64,000 nt of DNA from Phoebastria nigripes (Eukaryota > Chordata > Aves > Procellariiformes > Diomedeidae): contig JAYKAV010003365.1 in the NCBI GenBank assembly GCA_035582835.1, positions 1,037,623 through 1,101,622 on the forward strand. Reading direction: 5' to 3'. Positions 22,296-34,505 of the stretch are shown in pieces. Both the position numbers and the translations under genes were made by a program. Below the pieces are notes generated by a model. The model saw nothing but the letters and a program-made list of their open reading frames with translations. It was not told the DNA's origin and did not search any database. Numbering within the stretch: position 1 is the stretch's first letter; each line of letters begins with the position of its first letter.

Positions 22296-24683
22296 AGGAG
22301 GTTTATGCCCTGCCTTTTGAAAAGAAAAGCATCTCAATGCGTGGAGCTAAGGGAACCGAGTCACAACTTAATCAAAAGTTTCTCCTAAAAAATATTTAAA
22401 AATTAATTCTAGCTAAAACAACTGCTGCCTCACTCTTTTGCAAACAGTGATACTGCAAATCGCTACGCTGACGTAAATAAAACTTAGCTGAAAATATACA
22501 CTGCCTGGAAATTGTCTCAGAGCATCACGCTTCCAGTTAGCAGAAAAATCTCCAGTTATTTTACAGTCAGACGTCCTCTGACCACAGGAGGACTCTAATA
22601 AATAACATTTGTTTTGCTGTGAGTAGAGCATGCCAGTTGCCATTTATTTTTTTCCACTGGGTGTTGGGAGACGGGAAGCAGAGAGCAAGAAAAATGCTGA
22701 TATTTTAACTAATGCAGCTGCGGAGCAAGAACAAGGTTGGGTTCTCCAGCAACTCCTCCTGGCGCCAGGAGCCACATACCCTGGCACCTTTTGCTATAGA
22801 AAGCCCCCTAAAAAATAAAGTGCTTGCCTCTGCTATGCTGACGCCTTTCCACATGAAAACAGGATTTGGGAATCGGGAGACAGGCACCGTCATTGGGAGG
22901 TTGCTAAATGCACCTCGTCAAGAGCCGTCTTTTTCACTCCCTTCCACACGCTTCGTATCACGGCTGCCCAAAATTCAAGAACACAACTAATTTCAATCGA
23001 AGGATTTAACTTAATTAAAAGTAGGAATTTACTTGAAGGCATTGATCTTGCAAGGTGCTGAATTCGTGAGAATCCCAAGGCACCTAAGCGCAGGCTTGAC
23101 TGGGACATGAACGCAGTCAGTGAGAGAATGGAAGATGTTGCCACTTACTGAACTTAAGCACAAGGAGTTGCATAGAAAAAAGCTGCAATGGACACACGTG
23201 GCTGGGTCTTTGCAGAGCCAGATCAAACCAGTTGTAATTTCTGCACAGGAGCAGTGTCACCAGCAGATAACATCTTTTTTTTTTTTTTTCTTCTCATTTT
23301 TTCTTAATGCCAAGCCCCAGCATTTAAAGCGTTTCCACCATAAGAACTTTGGAAATGACACCACGCTGTATTTGTGCAGCCCCTTCAGCAGGGAATCGCT
23401 GCATTTCTCCTCCTCCGTGCCATGGAGCCCCCAGAGAAGTTCAGGCACACGCAACTAATCAACCCAAGTATTATACGTACAGTAGCTCTCACAAAAGAGC
23501 TATGATGACTGTCATCACAGCCCCAATCCACCAGCTGCTGAAGCTACTGGAAGAGTCCTCACAAACCTCAGTGGTCACCCAGTTAGACCTCAATGAAAAC
23601 AATGCAATTTTACTGCGAGGCAGACTTTCACCCTGAAGGCTTTGGGTTTGTTTTGCTAGAAAGAAGAACTAGAAGAGAAAAAAAAAAATCCCTCTGTTTT
23701 TCGCTTCTTGGATGCAAAGATCCCAGCACAACCCTCACGCAGCATTGTGGAAACCAGAGTGCTCAATTCTATTTTCGCTCATTCTCAGCATATGGCCGTT
23801 ACTATACATCAGCTATTTAGAAACACGTATGGTCCTTCTTTCATGCCTTTATAAATAAATGTGAGTGATGCTACTGCTTCTAATAATTCACTAAAAATAG
23901 TAGCTTCCTATGGAAGATCACAAAAGCCTCTCATTGCTGAATCACCTATTATAAATCTTTATTTTTTGAAGTTTTTTTGTGGTCACGTGTTGATTTTTTT
24001 TAACACTTCCTAAGCCTGTAAAATGCAACTAAATTAGCAATAACTTCCACTGCACAGTGGCAGGGAAAGAGTAAAATCAGTGTGCATGAAGAAAGCCTTC
24101 CAGGGCTCCTGCCTTACCGAAGTGCAAGGCTGCCTTGCATGCAGCTCTGTAAAGTGCTAGCTCTGAAATGATAGATTGTTAAATACCTGGGCTGGATTAA
24201 TTGGAAGCGTTGAGCTGCACACATTAAATTGCAAATCTGGTGACAGTTACGGCTGACATGTGACTGATGGGAGGAATAGATCTGATACGCTGTCGCCTGA
24301 CCGAGTTTGATCAAGCCTGAGCAAGCCCTTCAAAAGCCGGCACAGGCACCCGAGACCTTCTCGCGAGAAAGCCTTCAAGCAACCTCCAAAACAGCCCCCG
24401 GCATTTCTTCTATGTAGACTAATCTGAAACAGGACCCCTCTCCTGTGCTATTTTAAGCACATAATCAGTTTATTATTGCACCAGAAGATATTATCTGATT
24501 TTAAAAAAAAAAAAAGTGCATTTTAAAATATGATGCGTTTCAGTCGGCAGCTGACGTCGCAAAGGGAACAGTCCTGCTCCACGGCCCCGAGCACCGGGGG
24601 AAGCCAGGGACGCACCTAAGCGTGACTCTCAGTGGGGCTGACCCGCTGGCTCTTAGGGGCAAGAAAACCCTTGGGAGCCTCAC

Positions 24684-24704
24684 GGGAAGGGCAGCCGGGG
24701 TGGG
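24684..24704 (+). other. G-quadruplex motif
   Basis: Runs GGG, GGG, GGGG and GGG are separated by AA, CAGCC and T. The motif lies on the plus (FOXO3 template) strand, within a GC-richer segment at 24540-24730 that also contains a CRE-like TGACGTCG. Confidence 0.55.
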
Positions 24705-27700
24705 AACGCACAACTGCGACTCCAGGTATTCACCGAGTTACCGCAGTGCCGGTGGGTACAGGGTGTGAATTAGGAGACGAGGGATGAGCGAACAGAACAA
24801 CTTGAAAAACAGGTATCTCCTCCTTCGCGACTCAGGACTGGGTAGCTATGGCACTACCAATAAATACCTGCGCGCTCTTCAAAATGTAATGGTAGCTATA
24901 AAATATTAATGCCTTTTGAAAGTACAAAGTGATCAGTTTTCTTTTTGATGTATTCTGATGCGCGTTCTGCTTTCGTCCTGAGACTAAGGCATGGGTCCTC
25001 CCTAGCCTTTTCCCTCTCCGTTTCTTATGGTTTTCCTACATTTTCCCTCTGCATAGGGGAACATATTTTAAACACTGCATTTGGGAACGTATTTGAAAAA
25101 TCGTACACACTTGCTTTCTGTATATACAAACCAAGCTCTTGCCACGCCAAAATATGTTCCTATATATTTGCGCATTACATCGGGACACCCAGCCCCAAAA
25201 CCAGCCCTGCCCACAAACTCACCGCCAAGGCACGTGGCTTTAGTTTCCACGCCGTGATGCCCCTTCTGCAATCTCCAAGTTGACAGCATTTGATTCCCCC
25301 CCCCCCATGGAGAAAAGCTTTTTTACAGCCTTAAAATTTAACTCCCCTTACCCAGCCTGGGCAGTTCCAGGTCAGACCTTGACGTCCGAGCTAGCAATGC
25401 CGGCCCTCCTTGGCAGCAGGTGGGGAGAAACGGGCACCTCCAGCAAATGAGCCTAGCAGCCCGTCTTCCCGTTTTCCTCTGCAAGGACCTGACCCTCTCT
25501 GCTGGTGGAGGTGGATCTCACCCTTCGCTCGGGGAGGCTGTGGGACTGCGGCTGCTCCCAGCACCTCCCAGGGCATGGNGGCTTCGGAGAGCTCATCCCC
25601 ACTGGGACTCACCAAACCCTCCTTCTACCCCTCCTGATTAATCCCAGCCTCACCTAACTCCATTTACAAACTGTTTTAGTTTTCATCGAACCTCACCTCA
25701 CTCGGATGACTTGNACGTTACTAGTTTTACTGGATTTTTTTTAATTTATTTTCTGTTCACTACAGGGGTAAAGTATACCCGAGGAGCTGACAAAAGGGAA
25801 GATGACACCTATTACGCTGCCAATGAATCAGCCCTNTGCTACAGCAAGCAGGACATTCCTGTTTCACATGCAACTGGCAGCAGCACCATCCCAGAAACCC
25901 CACAACCCAGGTAAATGCACAAGTATGAAAGTAATCTTTTTTCTTTTAAGCTATTTACCTCATCCAGGAAACTAAGATCGCTGTCATTGATACAATCATC
26001 ACAATCGCCAAGTGCTAAATGTTGAGCCTAAAGCTAGGCTGTGTCAAAATGCTTTGGCACTTCCCGATGCTTTGTTAGTGCCTCACCCGGAGCCCGAATA
26101 GCAGAACGATGAGTGGAGCCCTTTCATGTTCCCGGTTTGAACCTGTACACATGAGTAATCCCTCCTGAAGCCAACACTGGGGACATGGTGGGGCCTTTGC
26201 AGTTGTATTGCTTAGTACATAGACTAGGACATTTTTCAGAGGCAGCTGCAGAGCCACAAGGGCAATGGGTTTCAGGACCTTGACTGTGCCAACAGCCGAG
26301 GTCACCACTGTGTACTAGGACAAGAATTACCGACNCTGTAGGTTGCAGCCTGGTTGAGCTCCCATTGTGGGAAGGACTGCGCAAGTAGGAGACAGTTGCA
26401 TCTGGAAGTTTACAGCCTCAACAGGCAGACAAAGAAGCCTTAATTCAATAAAGATGCTACAGAATATAAAATCGAGTGGCTTTGTTTGGTTTCATTTGCT
26501 AGCACAAACCAGCTTTGTGTTACCTGCCCTCCAGGACAAGCATCGAGGCAACCTCTCAGGACCCTGAGATGGTGTTACTTCACAGACACCATCCCCTGCA
26601 CTGGAAAATTGGAAGTATTGACTTGCTGAATCAAAATCTATGCGTCTCGGGGTTGCAGTAGCTGTATGTACTCAATCCCTGCAGATAGGTGCTCTCTTAC
26701 AGCGCTGGACAGGCAGATGAATTTCTGCTTCTCCGAGAAACTGGTCCCAGACCCCAGGTGGGTTGCGTGGACACATGTCACATCCTGCTTTTAGGGGGAA
26801 AACGGTGAGTTATGTTAGTGGAACTACACTGCTTGAAATAAGTCCTTTTTCAACACCTACATGTTCAAGNCCCAGGGCAAATTTTAAAGGATGATGCTAA
26901 GAATGATGGTGCCTTTGTACATCACCATTTTTTTATGACACTGTTCACAGTATTCATAGCTCAAGAATGCCAGGTCTCCTGAGCATGCCAGGTATCATTT
27001 TCNTAACAAAGGTACATAAGAAACAAGCACCTTCAAGTTGCAGCTGAACAGAGGACACAAAGAAAGGAGCATTGGCAAATGCTCACGGGGATATTTACCC
27101 TCCTTCTGGGAAAGGGAGGGGACCCGCTACCAAGCACCCTGAGGGATGTGTATGAGTNCACATTATGACAGGTCTGCTAGTATTTTTATAATATGTGCTG
27201 ATATGCAAAATATAAAATGGGCTAACACAAACTAGCTTTATGCTTTTTTTTTCTTCTTTTTTTAAAATTTTTTCCTGTGATTAAAGTTTAGAGGAGATGG
27301 GATATTTAGAAAAACAGAAATGAACCAGACTACTTTTTGGTGAAGATTAGCAAAGTGGGGAATGAAAAAATCATGGAGATGGAAGAGTCCACACTTGTCT
27401 CTAGTCAGGCTTTTTTCAGAGCTGGAGGAAACTCGTTTTGTTCGTAGGATCTGACCACGTGCCCTGTTGCAAAGTGAGATTCTCACCTACAAAGGCTTTT
27501 GCATGTATCTAAACGCATACCCGATGAGCTGCTTTGTAGACTTGAACAGGAATACCCTCAATGTGTAAGGTTAGATATGCACCAGTCTTTTCCAGACCTT
27601 GCCTTGTTGACTAGGATAAACTAGAGGAGACACACAGAAATTTCCCATTTCGTTCACAGGCAAGTTTCAAAGCTTGCAACAGTTAATGAAAACCTTCTAG

Positions 27701-27725
27701 TAGTTTTGTCTCAGGCTCTCTTTGA

Positions 27726-27730
27726 GATGA
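27726..27730 (+). repeat. Target-site duplication, left copy (GATGA)
   Basis: GATGA lies immediately before the TGTCCTGG start of the LTR and is identical to the five bases after its end. Confidence 0.9.
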
Positions 27731-27970
27731 TGTCCTGGTTTCAGCTGGGATAGAGTTAATTTTTTTTTTCCTAGTAGTTGGTATAGTGCTATGTTTTGGA
27801 TTTAGTATGAGAAGAATGTTGATAACACACTGATGTTTTTAGTTGTTGCTAAGTAGTCTACTAGTCAAGGACTTTTCAGCTTCCCATGCTCTGCCAGGTG
27901 CACAAGAAGCTGGGAGGGAGCATAGTCAGGACAGCTCACCCAACTGGCCAATGGGGTATTCCATACCATG

Positions 27971-27978
27971 TGACGTCA
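27971..27978 (+). promoter_or_regulatory. CRE palindrome in the LTR promoter
   Basis: TGACGTCA is the full CREB/ATF consensus and lies 7 bp upstream of the LTR TATA box, a placement typical of strong cAMP-responsive promoters. Confidence 0.7.
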
Positions 27979-27985
27979 TGCTCAG

Positions 27986-27993
27986 TATATAAA
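27986..27993 (+). promoter_or_regulatory. LTR TATA box
   Basis: TATATAAA lies in the expected U3 position. Initiation would be expected at about 28015-28025. Confidence 0.75.
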
Positions 27994-28173
27994 GCTGGGG
28001 GAAGAAGAAGGAGGGGGGGACGTTCGGAGTGATGGCGTTTGTCTTCCCAAGTAACCGTTACGCGTGACGGAGCCCTGCTTTCCTGGAGATGGCCGAACAC
28101 CTGCCTGCCGATGGGAAGTAGTGAATGAATTCCTTGTTTTGCTTTGCTTGCGTGCGCGGCTTTTGCTTTACCT

Positions 28174-28179
28174 ATTAAA
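28174..28179 (+). terminator. LTR polyadenylation signal ATTAAA
   Basis: ATTAAA followed by a U-rich stretch (TGTCTTTATC, TTTTCTCACTTTTACC) fits the R/U5 boundary of the LTR, about 155 bp after the expected start site. Confidence 0.6.
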
Positions 28180-28305
28180 CTGTCTTTATCTCAACCCATG
28201 AGTTTTCTCACTTTTACCCTTCCGATTCTCTCCCCCATCCCAGCGGGGGGGAGTGAGCGAGCGGCTGCGTGGTGCTTAGTTGCTGGCTGGGGTTAAACCA
28301 CGACA

Positions 28306-28310
28306 GATGA
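28306..28310 (+). repeat. Target-site duplication, right copy (GATGA)
   Basis: GATGA lies immediately after the CA end of the LTR and matches the left copy exactly. Confidence 0.9.
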
Positions 28311-29046
28311 AAATACACCATATTAATTATTTTCAGCAGAAATCAGTTCTTGGTGGCATCTAATCACAGCTATAACCCCAGTGGCCCTTGCAAAGCAGAG
28401 TGACAGCTGAGTCACTAATGTTAAAACAGGGATGAGAAAAGGAAAATGAAAAAGAAACTAGGCTACTTCCCCTGAGGAACTAAATACAGTATTTAATGGC
28501 ATCTTTCTATAAGGTTAACAAATCAAATGCTTCAGCTATGAATTGTTGCCACCATCATAACTACAACAGGATGACCCTGGACAACCTATCGCCATCTAGG
28601 TTTTTTCCTCCTGTGACACATTAATAAGGAGGAAGAGGCTGGAGGCAGCCCAGCCTTTCACCATACTCCGGGCCTTCGGGGAGATGGGTAGCAATAGCCA
28701 CATAAGGTTTCGGCAGGACAAACAGCAATACTGTCAACAGAGGGGGAAGAGAGCAGGAGGGGGCGGATGGGGTACTTGTCTTGCCCTGCATCTGCAGCAG
28801 CTGCCATCTTCTTCAGCTGTTGCCCCCATGGCACTCTGCCTGCACGGGCAGGAGCAGGCAGCACTTGGGTTCCTCTTGTTTAACTCAGGCTAGAGAGTCA
28901 TGTCCCCTGCCCCACTGCCCTTAAATGAGTGTGTCAAAAGCAATTAAAGTCAGGGTGGCGAGAAACCTTAAAGCTATGTGCGTACAGGAGCACCTTTTTT
29001 TCCAATGCTGCAGAAGTGTTGGGCACTTTGGACTCCATGTCGCTCA

Positions 29047-29076
29047 TAAGTTGCATTTTAGTAAGTTGCATTTTAG
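29047..29076 (+). repeat. Exact tandem duplication, 2 x 15 bp
   Basis: The unit TAAGTTGCATTTTAG occurs twice without mismatch or spacer, suggesting a recent slippage or duplication event. Confidence 0.9.
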
Positions 29077-32000
29077 CGAAGTAGCTTAATACAAGCATAT
29101 GCCAGAAAATATCTGTCCAGCAGAACAGTAAGGACTGAAGCTGATTTTCCAGGAAACCAACTGCAGCTGCCTGACACGCCTTCTGTACTAGGAGACCCTA
29201 AATGTACTCATAAGGCATTATGGCACAACAGGGTGAAATTTTTGCTCATTTTCACCTCCCTCCTGCTGCTCCAGTGCCACGCTTGTGAGCAACGGCCCTG
29301 GCTCGGGGCTGCACCGGGAGAGCTGCTCTGCAGCTCCAGACCCCAACAAATGGTTCCCGCTGCAAGAGCCAACAACGTAATCACAAATGCAATGGGAGTA
29401 CGGGGTGGTTCAAAACACTGCCTCCTCATTTGATAGCAGTGCCATACACAGGAGTGCACAAGATACCGGCATGCAGGGAACTGGGCCACCTGGGCAGACA
29501 ATTCCTGGAAAGATCATGTGCGCTTGGACTAACCTTCCTCCTCGGGNCGGATGCCAGGGAGTGCACTTTGGACACCAGTGGTACTGCATTTATATGTGCT
29601 TTTTAGGGAGCCACTTTCTCTGAGTTCCAGAGTTTGGCCTGACTCGGCCCTGCTTGCCAAACAAGCAAAATTTCTATTTAAATAATCCCACGCACATCTT
29701 CAGCAGCCTCTCCCTTCAATTGGCTTAAAGCACCCCATCCATGCTTTATCACAAACTATGGCCATGTTATTATGATTACTTTAAGCATAATCCGAGCANG
29801 ATGCTGAATAGCAAGTAATCGCTGTTTGTGCAAGAAGTCTGGCTGACCTCTGCAGGACTCTTCACGGGAGAAAAAGTTTGCAGGATTAGGACCGAAGCCT
29901 GAAGACAGGGTCATCTCTTCCCTCTGCCCACCCCCTCTCCCTTGGCTCTAGCATCCAGTACACGCTGTCCTCTTCGTTACTTCGACACAGTCCTTAAGGC
30001 TTTAGACCTGAATGAAGAAAAGCAGAACGAGCAAGCTCTGTGATTCAGGGGTATTTAAAAGAGGAAAAAAAGAGCAACTCTTAGGCAGGATCTGCCAGGA
30101 GAAGGAATCGGTCTGTGAGCCAAGAGGCAAGAGTCCATAGTCTTTGCATTTCAAAGGCTTTCAGGAAAGACAACCTCAAGATACTTTCACAAGCTACTCT
30201 GAACGAGTCACAGTTTGGTACTCTGCCGGTTTTTCCCCCCTCTCCTTTTTTCCACCTAGATAACTTTGGTTTTTTCACTTGGTGAAAGGCAAAATAACTT
30301 TAATAACTTTGAATAACTTTACTCCACCATTTATGGGCACTTACATGTCAGTTAGGTCTGGATTGCTGCTAGGGATGGTGTACATGCTTGGAAAAGAGTC
30401 CCTGGGAATTATAATGCCGTAAAATGCCTCAGTGCTTCAGCCCCATCCCATCGCTCTGGTACNCCGGCCAGCAAACACAGAGTGCTTTCTTCTGTTGAGC
30501 CCCTTCTCCGTCCTCTGCTCCCTCCCCAGAGTTAGGATGTTGCTGGAACCGGGTACGATGCTGTTTGCAACCATGCATGTTTAAAATAAAAAATGAAGTC
30601 CTGTACAAAACCAGGATCGTATCTCAGACTGCCTGTGATCCAGCACCCTTATGCTGCCCAAAAACACAAAGTCGGAGCTTGCAGGTTTAGATAGCAAAAG
30701 GAAAACTGTAAGCAATCCCTTTTAAACACAGACAGGGCAGGGAGCGGCTGCCAAGATGTGCTGGCACTAACTGGGGCCTTATGAACGTTTGACTTGTTTC
30801 GCTCCCAGGTTTCTGCCCAGAGTCCCGGGTGGGTGGAAGTCATTTGGGGACACAGGCGGGCANGGGAGAGCCCCGCACCTGCAGCTCCCCTCCCGCCGGG
30901 GAAGGGGCCAGCTGGCAGAGCCAGAGCAGGGCACAACGTTTGGTGACTCCAGGCAAACAACCTGGCCAACGCAGGGGGAGTAAGGCCAGACCTGTCTGCT
31001 CGGTCCCAGGCACGGACCGAGAGAGGTCAGCGTGATGCTGGGCGTGTTGGAGAGGTCTCTGGAAACNCAGAGTTCTGCCTTGCAGAGGAGCAGCGCCAGC
31101 AGGAAGGAGGTAACAGCGCCAGAGCCTAACTCCTGCGAGTATTAATAGTCATCACATGCTCGTCAGGAGGGGCATCTACCCTTTCATGAGCACACACTGC
31201 CAATAAGAAGTCTTACCAACTCTGGGACACCCCAACAGCATGTTTTGCTAGGAGAGCATGGGAAAAAAAGTAATCCGCAACTCTAGTTTTGTTGACAACC
31301 GGTCCCTGTGATGTGCTGAACATCATCTGCCAGGTACTGCATCCCCCAGGTCATGCTGACTCTTACTGGAAAGAAAAGCAACCTGCTACATCACCTATCT
31401 ACTGCTGACAACAGGATTGGGTTCACTATTGAAGAACTTCTGGAGCCCGACGTGTCAAATGACGAGCCCTGCTGTTTTGGGGGGGAGGTTTGATCTTTTG
31501 GAAGTACCCAGAGAAAAGCTGGGGAGAGTCCCGCCGTCAGCCAAGTTTGCANGGGTGCTGCTGAGAAAAGGAAATAAACTGGCTGGGAAAAGTCATGGTG
31601 TCATGCCATTGTCCTGATGCACGGATTTTCGGACATCGCCACACAGGCTGCAGCAAGGTCTCCACCCCAGAGCCCAAGCACTGCAATACAGGCACTTCAC
31701 AGGCTAAATCACATCAGTCCTCCAGACTGGCAGTGGTTTTGATAAACGGTCTTCTTCAGGAACAGGAAAAATCCAAAGCATCCTACAGGACACGATCCAT
31801 GTTCCTCCGTGGCTATCCCAACAAGTAAGGGTAAAATGAAAAGCCTGGGACAGACGTCAGCAGCTCTCAGGGGCCTGGCAAGCAGAGGAAAGGAGTGCTT
31901 TCCAGCACCAAGAAAAGGCTGGGAGTATCACCTTCCCCTGGGTACATAGCAACAGTTGCTAGTTTTGGCAGGCGGTGAGATGCAGCGCAAGACGTGAGGG

Positions 32001-34344
32001 TGACATCATTTGATTATCACCTCGCTTCCCTCGGATTCAATTGGATTCCAATAAGAAATTATTTTTAGAATCGCTACAGACAAAAGCCTCGAAAACTAAT
32101 TTATTACAGATTTCGGTAGAGGAGGCTGGGGACTGTACTACTAGCAGACAAAGCCTTAACAAGGCCCAAGTACTTGGAAACCTAAACCACAGCAGAAATA
32201 ACATGTACGTATTAGCAGTGAAGGTAATTAACCTTCTGAAAAACACACTTAAAGGCGGGGTGGGTTCTCCATTGCTTTAAGTCTTTGCATTTAAGGCTAG
32301 ATATTATTCTGAAAGGTGGGATGAAGCTGAAACTGAATTTGGGATTTGCTGTTGAAAGAACTGATGGGAGCTCTGAAGCTTTTATTCAGAAGGCCTGCCC
32401 TTAAAACCTTAAAGTTTGCCTGCTGCCTGTACTTGGGAAGTTCAATTCCGCTTTGCTAATTCAAGCATTTGCAGTTATGAAGAAAGTTAAGAATTACTAG
32501 AGGATATCGACATAAATACCCCAGGGAAAGCAGTACAGGAGAAAAAAAATAAAAGCCCTCCAAAATGTTAAGCAAGAGGTCCATTGCTTTTGTCCCGGAC
32601 ACGAGAAATGAATAACATCATGTCTTGTTACTCCGTGCCACTGACAGCTTGGAAGTAATTGATCTTGCCTCTGATTTCAAGTTAGCCATGGTATTTGTTT
32701 AGGAGAGGAGGTTCACTTAACAAGCTGGAGGTTTTGAAGGAGACCTTTTGCTGAAGCGGTAGCAGCTCTCTGGGGATAAGTAACTGCAGGGATTCCCAGG
32801 CAGCCGCGGGTTTGTCAGCAGCACTCCGCTGCTTGGCGGTGCATGGCACTTCTTCATTATGTTTATGCAACTACAGGTATTAGTATCTACAGCAAANGGC
32901 TTCTTTTTACATCCCTTACTTTGAATATTTGATATCCTTTACGAATTTTAATGGACCGTTGTACTGTCTTGTGTTTTTTAGCTTGTCATTTAATATGCTT
33001 GTACAGTGACAGACTAATGAACTACTGAGTGATGTAAGGAACAGTGTGGTATGTCACAACAACTTGTTTTGTAAAATAACAGGGCAAAGCTTTCTCTACT
33101 TTTACAGCAAGGACAGATTCTCTGCTCTGTTTGCCCCAAATGCAAGCGAGAAAAAATGTTTNGAGTAAGAAAGAAGGGGGAAAAAAAGGCAAGACAGAAA
33201 CAAAACTGCACTGTCAGGTTTTCATTTTTAAAGCCCTCATAATCAAACCCAGGAACGCTACCCAGCGAGGGGCCCTGGACTATCACATCATCCCCAGTGC
33301 AGAACTTCTGACTGACGTAAGCAATTGACTTGTCCGCTAATTTGATTTCTACAACTCACTGTGTCGGGACGTGACCGATAAGAGCTGACTAGCAATTCCC
33401 ACAGATAGGGATTTTGCAGAGCCTTGCACGCCGGACTGTGCGGCCGACTCCACCCATTTCTTTCTGCACATGCCACTGTCACCCGCAACTTTGAGGCAGA
33501 CACACAGGACTCCCTATCAGCAGGACCATATGCGTCTGCAGAGATAGCAAAAGCCAGAGACTGCAATCATCTAGCCAAATAAACAACTTCACATACAAGA
33601 AATGACATGTGGCAGGAGAGATCCAGGAAAGGACACGGTTTAAGCCTCCTAAATTCAGAGGCTGTTGCTTCACGTAACGTCTCTAGCAGATGCAGGAGGC
33701 AACCCAATAGCCACAGATTCCTCCACAACACAGGTTCCTATTACGGAGAAGTCAAAGTCAAGAGGGACAAACCATACCTAAAGCAGAGGAGATGGACTTC
33801 TTCGAAACTGATGCCTCTAAATTGAGGATTTTTACGCGTGTGGAAGTCCCCGGACAAATACTTCGCTAGAAGGGAAAGAAGGGGAAAATGGACGGTAAAA
33901 GGCAGGCCAGCAAGTAACATGAGTAATTCGAAAATATTTGGTGGGGTAGGTGGGCAATAAATTACAAACCTTCCAGCCCGCGGAGATTTATGAGTGGCTG
34001 TCTGCCAGCGAGGCCAAGCAAATCCTTTTTCTGGAGTGGGATAGGTGAGGAAGCGCAAGGGGAAAGACTGAGACTCTTGTTTACTGGAAAAGTAGATTTT
34101 TAAAACCCTCAGAGAAGGCAGGACAGACTGGAAAGGAGACTGCTCAAAAAGCTCAGGCTTCCTGGAGCTACGTGCCTTGAGCTGAAGGCTGTGCCGGTAC
34201 CCATGGCCATAACTGCCTCCCGCAAAGGATGCGGCACTGCTGCTGGAGGGCTGTGAGGTGCCTGACCTTACCTGCCCAAGCCCTGTCACCCCGTCCTCCC
34301 CAGCGGGCCAGTAAGGATTTACTGCTTCCCCCAGGGTGTGCAGG

Positions 34345-34505
34345 AGTCAGTGCACAATAGAGCGGCGAGCAGCGACGGACGCGCTCCCTGGCACGGCTGC
34401 ATCCCTTCTCCCTCTCCAAAAGCACCCGCTGGGGCTTGGGGACCACACCTCTGTGGGGCGGCACCCGGGGATCCCCGTCGGCCGCTGGCGCCAGCAGCCC
34501 CACGA
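34345..34505. promoter_or_regulatory. CpG-dense patch
   Basis: About 16 CpGs occur in 160 bp (for example GCGGCGAGCAGCGACGGACG), with high GC. The surrounding intron is CpG-poor. It is a candidate intronic regulatory islet. No TATA box or initiator was convincingly identified. Confidence 0.35.

Larger units (their letters stand above)
15897..27725. other. FOXO3 large intron, segment next to the coding exon
   Basis: No gene or transposon was recognised. Notable items are a 10 bp direct duplication TGCAAATGTC near 16338-16358, an A18 run near 20321-20338, a CpG-dense patch (22095-22295), a G-quadruplex motif (24684-24704) and a C13 run near 25297-25309. Scattered single Ns become more frequent above 25500. 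Confidence 0.5.
27731..28305 (+). mobile_element. Solo LTR of an avian endogenous retrovirus (probably ERVL-class), 575 bp
   Basis: The element begins TGTCCTGGTTTCAGCTGGG and ends GGGGTTAAACCACGACA, giving TG..CA termini, and is bracketed by perfect 5 bp repeats GATGA. Inside, in order, are a CRE palindrome TGACGTCA (27971-27978), the TATA box TATATAAA (27986-27993), and the polyadenylation signal ATTAAA (28174-28179). These set plus-strand orientation, antisense to FOXO3, with U3 up to about 28017. No second LTR or internal retroviral genes follow, so it is a solo LTR from recombination. I recognise the text as a high-copy LTR of neoavian genomes. Five-base duplications suggest ERVL (ERV3); the exact subfamily name is uncertain. 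Confidence 0.9.

Noticed and set aside
27731..28305. Full-length provirus
   Set aside because: Only one LTR is present, and its two target-site duplication copies directly flank it, so no internal region remains.
33741..34289. 182-codon minus-strand ORF in the sense of FOXO3
   Set aside because: It resembles no FOXO sequence or other family, and the hydrophobic stretch near its end is not organised like a membrane protein. It partly overlaps GC-rich sequence, which lengthens random ORFs.
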